A stretch of 25,070 nt of DNA from Pigoraptor vietnamica (taxonomy: Eukaryota; Opisthokonta; Filasterea), in NCBI GenBank assembly GCA_943704525.1, contig CALSCQ010000438.1:1-25070 (forward strand), in the 5' to 3' direction. Below the pieces are notes generated by a model that saw only the letters and a list, made by a program, of their open reading frames with translations, did no database searches and had not been told where the DNA came from. Position numbers and translations under genes: made by a program. The number at the start of each line of letters is the position of its first letter. Position 1 is the first letter of the stretch. Shown one piece after another: positions 8,601 through 19,260 of this stretch.

Positions 8601-11600
8601 CGCTCGGACCTGCGCGCGACGTTGGTGTGCTGGAGAACTGCTTTGGTGACTCGAACATGTTCGTGCGCCGCGACTTTTTCCTCTCGTTCGGCGGCTTTAC
8701 GGAGGACTACGGTGTCGGTTTCGAGGACTACGAGTTCCTCGCCAAGGTCACGCTCGCCGGGCACAAGCTCGAGGCGCTGTCTGAGCCTCTCCACTGGTAC
8801 CGCAAGCACGGTCCCAGTATGAGCTCGCAAACGAACCTCCTCAAGAACCAGGCCCGCTACCTGCGCGCGTTTGAGAAGGAGTCGGACCTTGCCCACCTCG
8901 TGTCGCACATGCGCCGCTCGGTCGGATCCGGCTTTGTCGACGGCACCGGAAAGGGTAAGCGGAACGTGTATGCGTGTGGCTGCGTGTGTGTTTGGTAGAT
9001 GTTCGCGCACCCTAACGCGCGTGTCGCACGTACTGCAGTGTCGTGCCTCGAGAATACGAACTGCACCGTTGGCATTTGCCTCGGAGGAGTCTGCAACGGA
9101 CAGTGCCCGAACATGAACACGCCGCTGTCGGGCATTTGTAACGACGGTATGCGCGCGATCAACGGGACGTGCTTTTATCCCGTCGCGCCGATCGTGAACG
9201 GCACCTGCCCTCTCAACGTTACGTCGGTCGGCGACCTCTGCTTTGTCACCGGCGTGCCCTGCAAGACGAATGAGCAGTGCGGAGGGGACGCGACGGTCGC
9301 CTATTGCGACCATGGGTTCTGCCGCGACGCCAAGAACAACTGCACGAGTGAGTGTGCTTTGCAATTGAGGGCACTGTACAGAGATGACTCACAAACCACA
9401 TGTTCGAACACGCAGTTTGCGAGCAGGATTGTCGCGGTGTGTGCAATGGGCAAGCCGAGTACAACGCCGACGGGAAGTGCGTGCTGCCCACGCCCACGCC
9501 CACGCCCACGCCCACCCCAACTCCGACGCCGACGGCCGCGCCGACGACCGAGGCGCCGACCCCGACCACAGCGCCGGTTCCTGCGATCGATCAGGCGTAC
9601 TTTGATCCGCTACCGAACATCACGTACTTCATTGACGAAGGGTACATTTTCGCAAATTTCGACGATTTCCTCAAGGCCGACCCGCGCATCCGTGCCCGGC
9701 TGCAGGCGTCGATGCTCGTGCACAACCCGACCACGGACAAGTGGGACGCGCAGCCGATGCCATCTTGGCTCTCGTTCATCCGCGGTCGCCTCTCGATTTT
9801 TGGCGTCCCGACGCTCGCGGACAACGCGCTCGGCATGCACCTGTTTCAGATTACGGCGACGGACCAGTTTAAGCGCGTGTCGACGGGTCGTTTTACGGTG
9901 GAGATCCGCAGGCCCCAAGTGCAGCCGCCGGCGTTTTTCACGGTGAACCTCCGCCTCTTTGCGCGGTTTGAGTCGTTCTCGTCGCTGGACAAGGTCCAGG
10001 TCATCCAGGGACTCGGCAAGTTCATCGGAACGCCAGAGACGGACGTGTTGATCAAGAAGCTGTCAAAGGGTTCCACCATCGTCAACTTCACGCTCAAGTC
10101 GATCCAGACGATTGACGGCGCCAACGGGCTCGTCGGTGGGCTCGTGACCGGTCTTCAAAACGGCGCGCTCGTCTCGACGCTCGGCTACAAGGTCGCGTCG
10201 ATTACGGGCGACATCCCCAAGCCGCCGGTGACGTCGTCGTCGTCCACCGTGCAGACGTCTTCGCATCGGGCGACGTCCACCCCCGCGCGCACGTCGACCG
10301 CCGTTGCTCAGACGTCGACGCCTGCACGCACGTCGACGTTCGTGCCGCACACGTCATCGTTCGTTCCCACGTCATCGTTCGTTCCTACATCATCGTTCGT
10401 GCAGCCCACGTCATCGTTCGTTCCCGCGTCATCGTTCGTTCCCACGTCTACATTTGTGCCGCATACGTCGACGGTCGTCTTGCTCACGTCGTCCTTTGTG
10501 CCCGAAGTGACCTCTACGGCGGCCGCAGAGCCGACCTCGACGCCTGCACCCGAGTCGACGAGCGCCGCGCCGACCGGCGTTGTCAGCATTTCCCAGGCGG
10601 AAATCGACCCTATTGACGACGTGGACTATGTGCTGGACGAGGGCGCCATATTCATCGAGACGGACCCGAAGATTCGGGCAGATCCGCGCCTGCGACTCAA
10701 GTTCTGGTCTAACACGCTCGTCGGGGGCGCGCCGCAAGCACTGCCGACGTGGCTCGTGTTTGCGCGCGGTCGCTTGAGCTTCTTTGGTGTGCCCGCGCGC
10801 ACGGACCACGCCGTGGGCACGACAGTAGTGCAGATTAACTGCCGCGACCAGTTTGGTCGCATTACATCGCGGCAGTTTAACGTGCGCGTCTTCTCCGAGC
10901 CTCCGCCAAAGACAGACTTCACGATCAACCTCGCGCTCAACGCCAAGTTCGAGTCCTTCGGTGCTCTCGACAAGGTCAACGTGCTTGGCGGCCTCGGCGC
11001 GTTCCTCGCGATGGACAGCAAGACGATTCGCTTTACGAGTGTGACGAAGGGTTCGACTATTATTGGGTTGACGCTCAAGGGCGCCGATGCCACGGCCGGT
11101 CAGGGCGTCTTCACGTCGCTCAAGTCCGGACTTGACAGCGGGTCTCTCGTGTCGACGATAGGCTACAAGGTCAAGGGGCTCGAATTCACGGTGCCTGTCG
11201 TGTCGTCGTCCTCGAGCGCCACACCGACGCCGTCCACGACGAATGTGCCATCCGCAACGTCGACGTTTATTCCGACATCGACTGCTGTGCCGGCGACGTC
11301 GTCGTTCGTTCCGACGTCCACATTTGTTGCTCCGACGTCGTCGTTCGTGCCCGAGGCAACGTCCACCGCTGCGCAGGCGACATCGACCTTTGTGCCAGCC
11401 GCCACATCAACTGTTGCTGCCACGGCCACTACGGGCGCCGCGGAGGCAACAGCAACGACGGGTGCTGCGGAGGCTACCGCCACGACGGGTGCTGCGGAGG
11501 CTACCGCCACGACGGGTGCTGCGGAGGCCACCGCCACGACGGGCGCTGCGGAGGCCACCGCCACGACGGGCGCTGCGGAGGCCACCGCCACGACGGGCGC

Positions 11601-14600
11601 TGCGGAGGCCACCGCCACGACGGGCGCTGCGGAGGCGACAGCGACGACGGGCGCTGCAGAGGCGACAGCGACGACGGGCGCTGCAGAGGCGACAGCGACG
11701 ACGGGCGCTGCAGAGGCGACAGCGACGACGGGCGCTGCAGAGGCGACAGCGACGACGGGTGCTGCGACGCCCACGACGGGCGCTGCAGAGGCGACGCCCA
11801 CGACGGGTGCTGCGACAGCGACGACGGGCGCTGCGGAGGCGACGCCCACGACAGGTGCGGCTACGGCCACGACGGGTGCCGCGCCTGAGACCTCCTCGTT
11901 TGTGCCCGCGGCGACGTCGACAAGCACGCCGGAACCCACTGGCGTCGTATCCATTCCGCCGATGACGTGGTCTCCAATTGACAACATTGATTACGTGCTG
12001 GACGACGGCGTGATATACACGCGCGTGGAGGATAATGTGAACGCCGACCCTCGGCTCCGTCTCAAGTTCTGGGCGACCAAGGTCGTCGGCGACACGGTGC
12101 TCCCCCGCCCATCGTGGCTCGTGTTTGCCCGCGGCCGCCTCAGCTTCTTCGGCGTGCCCTCGCGCAGTGACAATGCCGTGGGGACGACGGTGGTGCAGGT
12201 CAGCTCGCGGGATCAGTTTGGACGCGTCGCGTCGACGCGGTTCAACGTGCGCGTCTTCTCTGAGCCGCCGCCCAAGACGGACTTTGCGATCAAGATCACG
12301 CTTAACGCGAAGTTCGAGTCGTTCGGCGGTCTCGACAAGTTCAACGTGCTGGGAGGGCTGGGCGTCTTCCTCGGCATCGACGCGCGCACGCTGCGCTTCA
12401 ACAATGTCACGAAGGGCTCGACCATTCTCGATACGACGGTGAAGGGCGCAAGCGCGGATGCCGGCAAGGGCCTATTTACGCAGCTCAAGAGCGGCCTCGA
12501 CAATGGCGACCTCGTCAAGACTGTCGGCTACAAGGTCAAGGGACTCGAATTTGCCGTCCCCGTCGTCTCTTCGTCGTCTTCGTTAGTGACGCCCACGCCT
12601 TCGCCCACGTCGACGATCGTGCCTAGCGTCTTTTCGTCGCCCGCCGTGTCGTCATTCACGCCCGTGTCGGTGTTCACGACATCGTCGTTTACGCCCGAAG
12701 CCTCGTCATTTACGCCCGTCTCGGTTTTCACGCCATCGTCGTTTACGCCGGCAGCTTCGTCGTTTACGCCTGCAGCTTCGTCGTTTACGCCTGCAGCTTC
12801 GTCGTTCACGCCGGCTGCGTCGTCGTTTACTCCGGCAGCGTCGTCGTTCACGCCCCAGCCATCGTCTACGGCGATTCCCACGGCTACGACGAGTCACACG
12901 GCGACCACTGGGAAGCCGCCCACGGCGACGACGGGCCACACGGCGACCACGGGACGTACAGCCACGACGGGCCACACGGTGACCACTGGGAAGCCCACGG
13001 CGACCACTGGGAAGCCCACGGCGACCACTGGGAAGCCCACGGCGACCACTGGGAAGCCCACGGCGACCACTGGGAAGCCCACAGCGACCACTGGGAAGCC
13101 CACGGCGACGACGCGCCACACGGCGACCACTGGGAAGCCCACGGCGACGACGGGCCACACGGCGACCACGGGACGTACAGCCACGACGGGCCACACGGCG
13201 ACCACTGGGAAGCCCACGCCGACGACGGGCCACACGGCGACCACTGGGAAGCCCACGGCGACGACGCGCCACACGGCGACCACTGGGAAGCCCACGGCCA
13301 CGACGGGACATACGGCGACCACCGGGCCAACGCCGACAACGGGACATACGGCCACGACGGGACACACGGCGACCACTGGGAAGCCCACGGCGACGACGGG
13401 CCACACGGCGACCACTGGGAAGCCGCCCACGGCAACCACCGGGCCAACGCCGACAACGGGACATACGGCCACGACGGGACACACGGCGACCACCGGGCCA
13501 ACGCCGACAACGGGCCACACGGCGACCACGGGACGTACAGCCACGACGGGCCACACGGCGACCACTGGGAAACCCACGGCGACCACTGGGAAGCCCACGG
13601 CGACCACTGGGAAACCCACGGCGACCACTGGGAAGCCCACGGCGACCACTGGGAAGCCCACAGCGACCACTGGGAAACCCACGGCGACGACGGGACACAC
13701 GGCGACCACTGGGAAGCCGCATACGGCCACGACCGGGAAGGCGACGTCGACGAAGCACGCAACGCCCACGCCCACGCCGACATCCACAGCGCACTCATCG
13801 TTTACGCCATCGCCGCCCAAGACTTCTCACTTCACTCCGGTCGTATCCCCGACTCCGACGCCGAAGCCGACACACGCGTCTGTCACGCCCACGGGTACTG
13901 CAACGACCGGCGCCCCGAGCACGTCGACGGCCGCGCCGATACCGATCACGATTCCGCAGGCGATCATCGATCCCATCGCGGACATTGTGCACGTGCTCGG
14001 CCAAGGCTACATATACTCGGACGTGGACGACCACGTGCATGCCGACGACAGGTTGCGCCTCCGGTTCCGTGCGGGTCAGATTAAGATTATCGACGGCGCG
14101 CCTGTTTTGCGGCCGCTTCCGTCGTGGCTCGTTTTCGTTCGCGGTCGGCTGACATTCTTCGGAGTGCCCGCGCCGAAGGACAACTCGACCGGCGTGACGA
14201 CGGTGGCGATGGAGTGCAAGGATCAATTTGGCCGCGTCACGCAACGCACCTTCCGCGTGACCGTCAAGACGGGCGTCGATGTGACGCCCGAATTCAGCAT
14301 TGACCTGACGCTGTTTGCCAAGTTTGAGAACTTTGGCGGATTGGACAAGGTGGCCATCATGTCTGGCCTCGGGCGCTTCCTCGGTCTGGGCAGCTCGTTC
14401 CCGCGCTTCCTGGGCGTGTCGAAGGGTTCGACCAAGATCGACTTTACCGTCGACGGCGCGTCTTCGTCGGACGGGTCGGCGCTGTTTGACTCCATGAAGA
14501 GCGGTCTTTCGTCCGGCGCCCTCGTGAAGGATCTCGGTTACAAGGTAAAGGGCCTGACGGTCGAATTGCCTGTCGTCTCGTCAACCTCGAGCGCCACGCC

Positions 14601-16561
14601 GACGCCAACGCCGACGAGCACGTTTGTGGAGACGACGAGCATCGCCTCGACAAGCACGCCGGAGGTCTCGGTGTTCACGACGCCGTCGTCGTTCACGGCG
14701 ACTCCCACAACGGGCACTCCGACGCCGACAACCGGCACCCCGACACCGACAACTGGCACCCCGACACCCTCGACCGGTACCCCGACCACTGGCGCGACCG
14801 CCACGACGGGCACACCGGAGGCGACGTCGTCGAATGTTGAGGAAGCGCCTTCGTCCTTCACCGCGACACCAACGACAGGCACGCCGACCCCGACGACGGG
14901 CGAGACTGGAACCCCCACGACGGGCACTCCAACACCGACGACGGGTACACCTACGCCTTCGACTGGTACGCCGACCACTGGCAAGACTGGCACACCGACG
15001 ACCGGCACGCCGACGCCGACGCCGACACCGTCCACGGGCACGCCGACGCCCTCAACAGGCACACCGACAACAGGCCCACCGACACCATCGACGGGCGCTC
15101 CGCCTTCGACGGGCGCGCCTGCTGCACCTACGACGCACGCCTCGAGCAGCTCGAGCCGCACGCCGTCACCGTCGCATTCACCGTCCATCACGCCCGTGCC
15201 GCCCATTACCGCGTCCAGCAAGTCTAACCTCGGCGTCATTCTGCCGGCCGTCCTCGTACCGACGGTCTCGCTCATTCTCATTGCGGCCGCCGTGTTCTTC
15301 TACAGGAAGTGGGTGTTTGCTGCGTGTTACATTTGTCGCCTCTCGTGTCCTTGTGCGCTTCCAGTTTCTAACTCACCCCACCCATTTTTACACTTGCAGG
15401 AGGGCGCGCCGCGGAGCATACTTCCCGTCGGACAAGGAGGGCGAGATGATGCGTCAAGACGACGAGTTCAGCGCCGTCGTGCCCGTCTCGACGTCGCCGG
15501 TCGCCGCGAAGAAGCCGTCGCGCCCCGCCGACGCTCCGCCGTACGTGGCGCCGCCCGGCTACCCCGGCAAGGGACAGACAGACGCCAAGTCGACCGCACC
15601 CCCGTACCGGCCGCCTCCGGACTATCCCACCGCCCCGGCACCCGGCACGGACGTACCTGCGTACAGGCCCCCGCCGGACTACGACAATGCGCTCGCGCTT
15701 GCGATGGCTGGACAGGCCGCGCCAGATGGGTCCGTGCCGGCCTACCGCATGCCACCCGACTACGCCGGCGCACTCGCCCTCGCGGCCGCGCAACAGCCCG
15801 CCGCCGACGGTTCTATTCCGGCCTACCGACAGCCGCCGGACTATGCGGGCGCGCTCGCTCTCAGCGCCGCGCACCAACAAGCGGCCGACGGTTCGATTCC
15901 GGCCTACCGCCAGCCACCGGATTATGCGGGCGCGCTGGCCCTCAGCGCGGCGCACGCCGCGCCGCAGCCGGGCGTCATTCCGGCCTATCGCATGCCGCCC
16001 GATTATGCCGGCGCGATTGCGCTCGGCGCACGCGCGCCGGGCACTGCGGCTGCCGCGCCTGCAGTGGTCGAACCGGCATCGGTGCTCCCGACGTACAGGA
16101 TACCGCCCGAGTACGCGACACTCGCCACGGCCGCTCCGCCTGTGGAGGCGCCGGTTGAGTCTGTTGCGCCGGTGCAGGCTGCTGCCGAAGCCGCGTCGTC
16201 ATCGTTGCCCGCCTACAAGCCCGTGCCCACATATCGTGAGCGTCCTCCTTCTGTGGTGCCTGTGGCGCCGCCGCTCCCGCCCGTCGAGCCCCTCGTGCCG
16301 GTACCCGCCCCTGCTCCGGAGCCGTTTGTGGCGCCCGAGCTCGCGTCGCCGGCCATTGTGCCCGTCCTCGCGCCGATGGTTGTTGCGCCGCCGCCTGCGA
16401 CGCCGGTGCGGCCAGAGGCACCGCCGAAGCAATTCGGAGTTGTGCCGCAGTACGCGCGGCCGCCGACCTACGACGAGGTGCGGAGCTTGCAAGCGCGGCG
16501 CCTGGGGTCCATGCCAGGACCGTCGGGCAGCCCTCCAGGACCGTCGTCGGGGCCGCAGTAG
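5676..16561 (+). CDS. GT4-GT2 glycosyltransferase fused to a dystroglycan-like (CADG/SEA-like, mucin, PPxY) transmembrane receptor
   Basis: Exons: 5676-5714, 5947-6033, 6128-6197, 6310-6405, 6491-6722, 6810-7119, 7236-7848, 7952-8317, 8415-8954, 9039-9347, 9416-15308, 15400-16561. All junction phases agree and no internal stop appears; product 3,238 aa. Order: cytosolic residues 1-25; hydrophobic signal anchor about 26-41; EGF-like unit about 70-97 (CSKNGLWTGESCVCNLGYRGDTC); GT4 about 105-480; GT2 about 505-770; Cys-rich segment about 785-905; TP-rich spacer; four CADG + SEA-like modules (about 944-1159, 1276-1484, 1730-1939, 2396-2607) separated by mucin-like Thr/Pro linkers; TM helix about 2823-2848 followed by basic KRARR; cytosolic tail 2853-3238 with nine PPxY motifs. 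The lumenal or extracellular part would be about 2,780 residues. It could act at the cell surface or in the Golgi. The start ATG is chosen because its short exon splices in phase to the signal anchor; this first exon is the least certain part. Confidence 0.82.
6491..7848 (+). other. GT4 (GT-B fold) glycosyltransferase domain within the giant gene
   Basis: Exons 5-7 encode a full GT4-type enzyme. The N-terminal Rossmann half opens with ICMIVDGFGF and a Gly-containing loop (SSGIATAYASLAEALAAQG), followed by CDIVHFHALGG. The linker carries DHVVSPNKWLIEYL, a form of the VSPSxY motif common in bacterial-type GT4 enzymes. The C-terminal half has IVFFGRLSALKGL and the nucleotide-sugar-binding EX7E motif: E425 and E433 in LLEVSPYAVVECMYAGVPFQAS. 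Both glutamates are present, so the domain looks catalytically competent. Donor and acceptor sugars cannot be read from sequence. Its closest relatives probably are bacterial-type GT4 domains, which should be tested by phylogeny. Confidence 0.85.
7952..8954 (+). other. GT2 (GT-A fold) glycosyltransferase domain within the giant gene
   Basis: Exons 8-9 encode a canonical GT2 catalytic domain. VTVVLVHYNRQTLLKQAIES is the first strand and helix. VLVDDGSTD (Asp-Asp near residues 563-564) binds the nucleotide. KYVLFMDDDDYAKP provides the metal-binding DxD cluster at 617-620. GFTEDYGVGFEDYEF carries the ED catalytic-base pair (E708, D709), followed by the ALSEPLHWYRKH segment typical of the C-terminal lid. 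All key residues are intact. It follows the GT4 domain with no linker longer than about 25 residues, so the two probably act in tandem on one glycan. Confidence 0.88.
9039..9480 (+). other. Cys-rich EGF/disintegrin-like connector within the giant gene
   Basis: Exon 10 and the start of exon 11 encode about 120 residues with some two dozen cysteines in short loops (CLENTNC, CLGGVCNGQC, CKTNEQCGG, CDHGFC, CEQDCRGVCNG) and several NxT/NxS sequons (NCT, NGT, NVT). Spacing resembles EGF/Dickkopf-like disulfide-knotted modules rather than one textbook family. It joins the glycosyltransferase half to the receptor half; splicing is in phase on both sides (8954|9039 phase 1, 9347|9416 phase 1). Confidence 0.7.
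9585..10230 (+). other. CADG + SEA-like module 1
   Basis: Residues about 944-1159. The CADG part runs from FDPLPNITYFIDEG through LPSWLSFIRGRLSIFGVP and ends in a DQF...FTVEI strand, the signature of the dystroglycan-type cadherin-like fold. The following about 100 residues (FFTVNLRLFARFESF, KGSTIVNFTLKS, GYKVASITGDIP) form an alpha/beta unit with K1105-G1106-S1107 before a hydrophobic strand, the place of the G|S autoproteolysis site in SEA domains. It is the most divergent of the four in its N-terminal half. Confidence 0.7.
10237..10570 (+). repeat. Coding repeat, SSFVPT-type Ser/Thr/Pro linker 1
   Basis: Linker between modules 1 and 2, built from short repeats of the type TSSFVPTSSFVPASSFVP at the protein level, encoded by 18-21-nt units. 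Ser, Thr and Pro dominate and would support dense O-glycosylation. Confidence 0.85.
10582..11205 (+). other. CADG + SEA-like module 2
   Basis: Residues about 1276-1484: IDPIDDVDYVLDEG, LPTWLVFARGRLSFFGVP and DQFGRITSRQFNVRVF mark the CADG domain. FTINLALNAKFESFGALDK, KGSTIIGLTLKG (G1433-S1434) and GYKVKGLEFTVPVV mark the SEA-like domain. It is closest to module 3 (shared FNVRVFSEPPPKTDF junction). Confidence 0.75.
11437..11900 (+). repeat. 27-nt coding minisatellite (TTGAAEATA) in mucin-like linker 2
   Basis: About twelve head-to-tail 27-nt units encode TTGAAEATA, then variant TTGAATP/TTGAATA units. Synonymous differences fall in blocks (first GCTACC, then GCCACC, then GCGACA), showing expansion by stepwise duplication. 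Thr-rich and probably O-glycosylated. Confidence 0.95.
11944..12572 (+). other. CADG + SEA-like module 3
   Basis: Residues about 1730-1939: SPIDNIDYVLDDG, PSWLVFARGRLSFFGVP and DQFGRVASTRFNVRVF for CADG; FAIKITLNAKFESFGGLDK, KGSTILDTTVKG (G1888-S1889) and GYKVKGLEFAVPVV for the SEA-like part. Near-identity to module 2 over the RGRLSFFGVP and FNVRVFSEPPPKTDF stretches indicates a recent duplication. Confidence 0.75.
12640..12860 (+). repeat. Coding repeat, SSFTPAA-type units at the start of linker 3
   Basis: Linker 3 begins with 21-nt units encoding ASSFTPA (about six in a row near 12740-12860) after SVFTPSSFTP variants. It resembles the SSFVPT units of linker 1, suggesting the ancestral linker was of this type before the later TTG expansions. 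Confidence 0.85.
12894..13745 (+). repeat. 21-nt coding minisatellite (TTGKPTA/TTGHTA) in mucin-like linker 3
   Basis: About 850 nt of 18-24-nt units encoding TTGKPTA, TTGHTA, TTGRTA and TTGPTPT in mixed order, with longer blocks of several units themselves duplicated. All unit lengths are multiples of three, so the frame is kept, and several other frames, including on the minus strand, also stay open as a by-product. Lys/His/Arg inside the Thr-Thr-Gly units give this linker a positive charge unlike linkers 2 and 4. Confidence 0.95.
13940..14577 (+). other. CADG + SEA-like module 4 (membrane-proximal)
   Basis: Residues about 2396-2607: IDPIADIVHVLGQG, LPSWLVFVRGRLTFFGVP and DQFGRVTQRTFRVTV for CADG; FSIDLTLFAKFENFGGLDK, KGSTKIDFTVDG (G2558-S2559) and GYKVKGLTVELPVV for the SEA-like part. 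The position, next to a mucin stalk and the TM helix, is like the single module of animal dystroglycan. Confidence 0.75.
14690..15130 (+). repeat. Coding repeat, TPTTG/TPSTG units in linker 4 (juxtamembrane stalk)
   Basis: Short repeats encoding TGTPTPTTGTPTPSTG and variants fill the stalk between module 4 and the TM helix, followed by a Ser-rich ASSSSSRTPSPSHSPS segment. High Thr/Pro content is typical of mucin stalks. Confidence 0.9.
15400..16561 (+). other. Cytosolic tail with nine PPxY motifs (final exon of the giant gene)
   Basis: The last exon starts right after the TM helix with a basic stop-transfer KRARR and encodes a 386-residue, Pro/Ala/Tyr-rich tail. PPxY motifs read in order: PPGY, PPDY (six times), PPEY, PPTY. 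Most sit in a repeat PAYRxPPDYAGALAL spaced by about 30 residues. PPxY is the class I WW-domain ligand; animal dystroglycan binds dystrophin through a C-terminal PPPY. A juxtamembrane acidic/basic patch (SDKEGEMMRQDDEF) precedes the repeats. Confidence 0.85.
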
Positions 16562-16666
16562 ACGCCCTGGTCGTCGTTGCTGAACGGGGCGAATTGAAAA
16601 AATGATCCACGCGCGTTGTTTGTTGTGTGTGAGAGTTTTGTGTATGTGTATGAATGTGTTGCGCCT

Positions 16667-16667
<1 letters not shown>

Positions 16668-16748
<81 letters not shown>
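16668..16748. repeat. (CT)40 dinucleotide tract
   Basis: An uninterrupted run of CT, 81 nt, about 105 nt after the stop codon of the giant gene. If the ATTAAA at 16815 is the poly(A) signal, the tract lies in the 3' UTR. Homopurine-homopyrimidine DNA of this length can form triplexes (established knowledge). Confidence 0.97.
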
Positions 16749-16751
<3 letters not shown>

Positions 16752-16894
16752 GCGCTTATTTCTCGCGTTTTCTTTTGCCGCCGCTTTTCGTATGCCTTGC
16801 GCTCTACAAGAAAGATTAAACGTACAAGTGGAATCCAATTTCTGGCAAACGGCTTTGAACAAGCCGTTGGGCCCACGTAACATTCAAGTAACTC

Positions 16895-16902
16895 TCACGT
16901 GA
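16895..16902. promoter_or_regulatory. TCACGTGA palindromic E-box
   Basis: TCACGTGA, the core bound by bHLH-zip factors, lies about 245 nt upstream of the threonine dehydrogenase start. The same CACGTG core recurs in two other intergenic regions of the window (5124-5133 and 22620-22633). Function is inferred from sequence only. Confidence 0.3.
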
Positions 16903-17146
16903 CCGCTGGCACACAGTTTGGGGTCGTAATGAACCGGCGGCTGTCAATAACACCGGCGAGAACACACAACCCGCGCTTGGAGGGCGCACACGTGGCGTGC
17001 GACAATTTCTTCGCGCGCAGGCGTTGCGTATTTTGTTTGCTGTGGTTCTCCCGCGGTTCTCAGTTGCATCGCGCGCATCTTTTACGTGCGCGGTTGACGC
17101 ACACGAGCGGTGTTTCTGTCGCTGTGCGGCGCAACAAGTATAGAGA

Positions 17147-19044
<1,898 letters not shown>

Positions 19045-19260
19045 GGGACCTCTACTAGTGTGTGAAGCGGGTGGTCAGCGATTTTTGCGCTGCGTGCGTG
19101 AGGAACGCACTCCATGAAGGATCTGGTGGCTGGGCAACAATATGGTGTCGCTGTGGCCCCTGTTGGTCTTGTGTGCGCAGCCGATGTTGATCAAGAGGCA
19201 GAAGGTGTTACGCGTGTGTAGGGGGGATTGCATTGTTACATAACGCGGGTGCGCGGGCGG

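Larger units (their letters stand above)
16562..17146. other. Intergenic region between the giant gene and threonine dehydrogenase
   Basis: 585 nt without a gene. It holds a (CT)40 tract (16668-16748), an ATTAAA hexamer at 16815-16820 that could be the poly(A) signal of the giant gene, and a TCACGTGA palindrome at 16895-16902 that falls where a promoter for the downstream gene would lie. Confidence 0.55.

Noticed and set aside
8996-9001. A TAG followed directly by ATG, suggesting that the glycosyltransferase gene ends at 8998 and a separate receptor gene starts at 8999.
   Set aside because: The stop is reached only by reading through a good donor (8955, GTAAGC). The region ends in TACTGCAG at 9038 and removing it keeps the frame. 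A gene starting at 8999 would have no signal peptide although it encodes a Cys-rich, secreted-type region, and there would be no space for a promoter.
11163-11987. Minus-strand frame opposite the TTGAAEATA repeat.
   Set aside because: Same cause: a shadow of the coding minisatellite.
10237-13745. Direct repeats resembling a CRISPR array or tandem mobile element.
   Set aside because: Units are adjacent without spacers, in frame, and encode a mucin-like linker of a longer protein.
12706-13820. Long open frames on the minus strand across the TTGKPTA repeat (three frames open at once).
   Set aside because: Repeat units are multiples of three, so any frame free of stops in one unit stays open throughout. 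The proteins are pure low-complexity (e.g. VVAVGFP or SPWASQW repeats) with no start context or splice partners.
15975-16883. Minus-strand frames through the PPxY tail and the (CT)n tract (Arg-Glu repeats).
   Set aside because: GC-rich codon shadow plus dinucleotide repeat; the opposite strand has the clear PPxY repeat protein.
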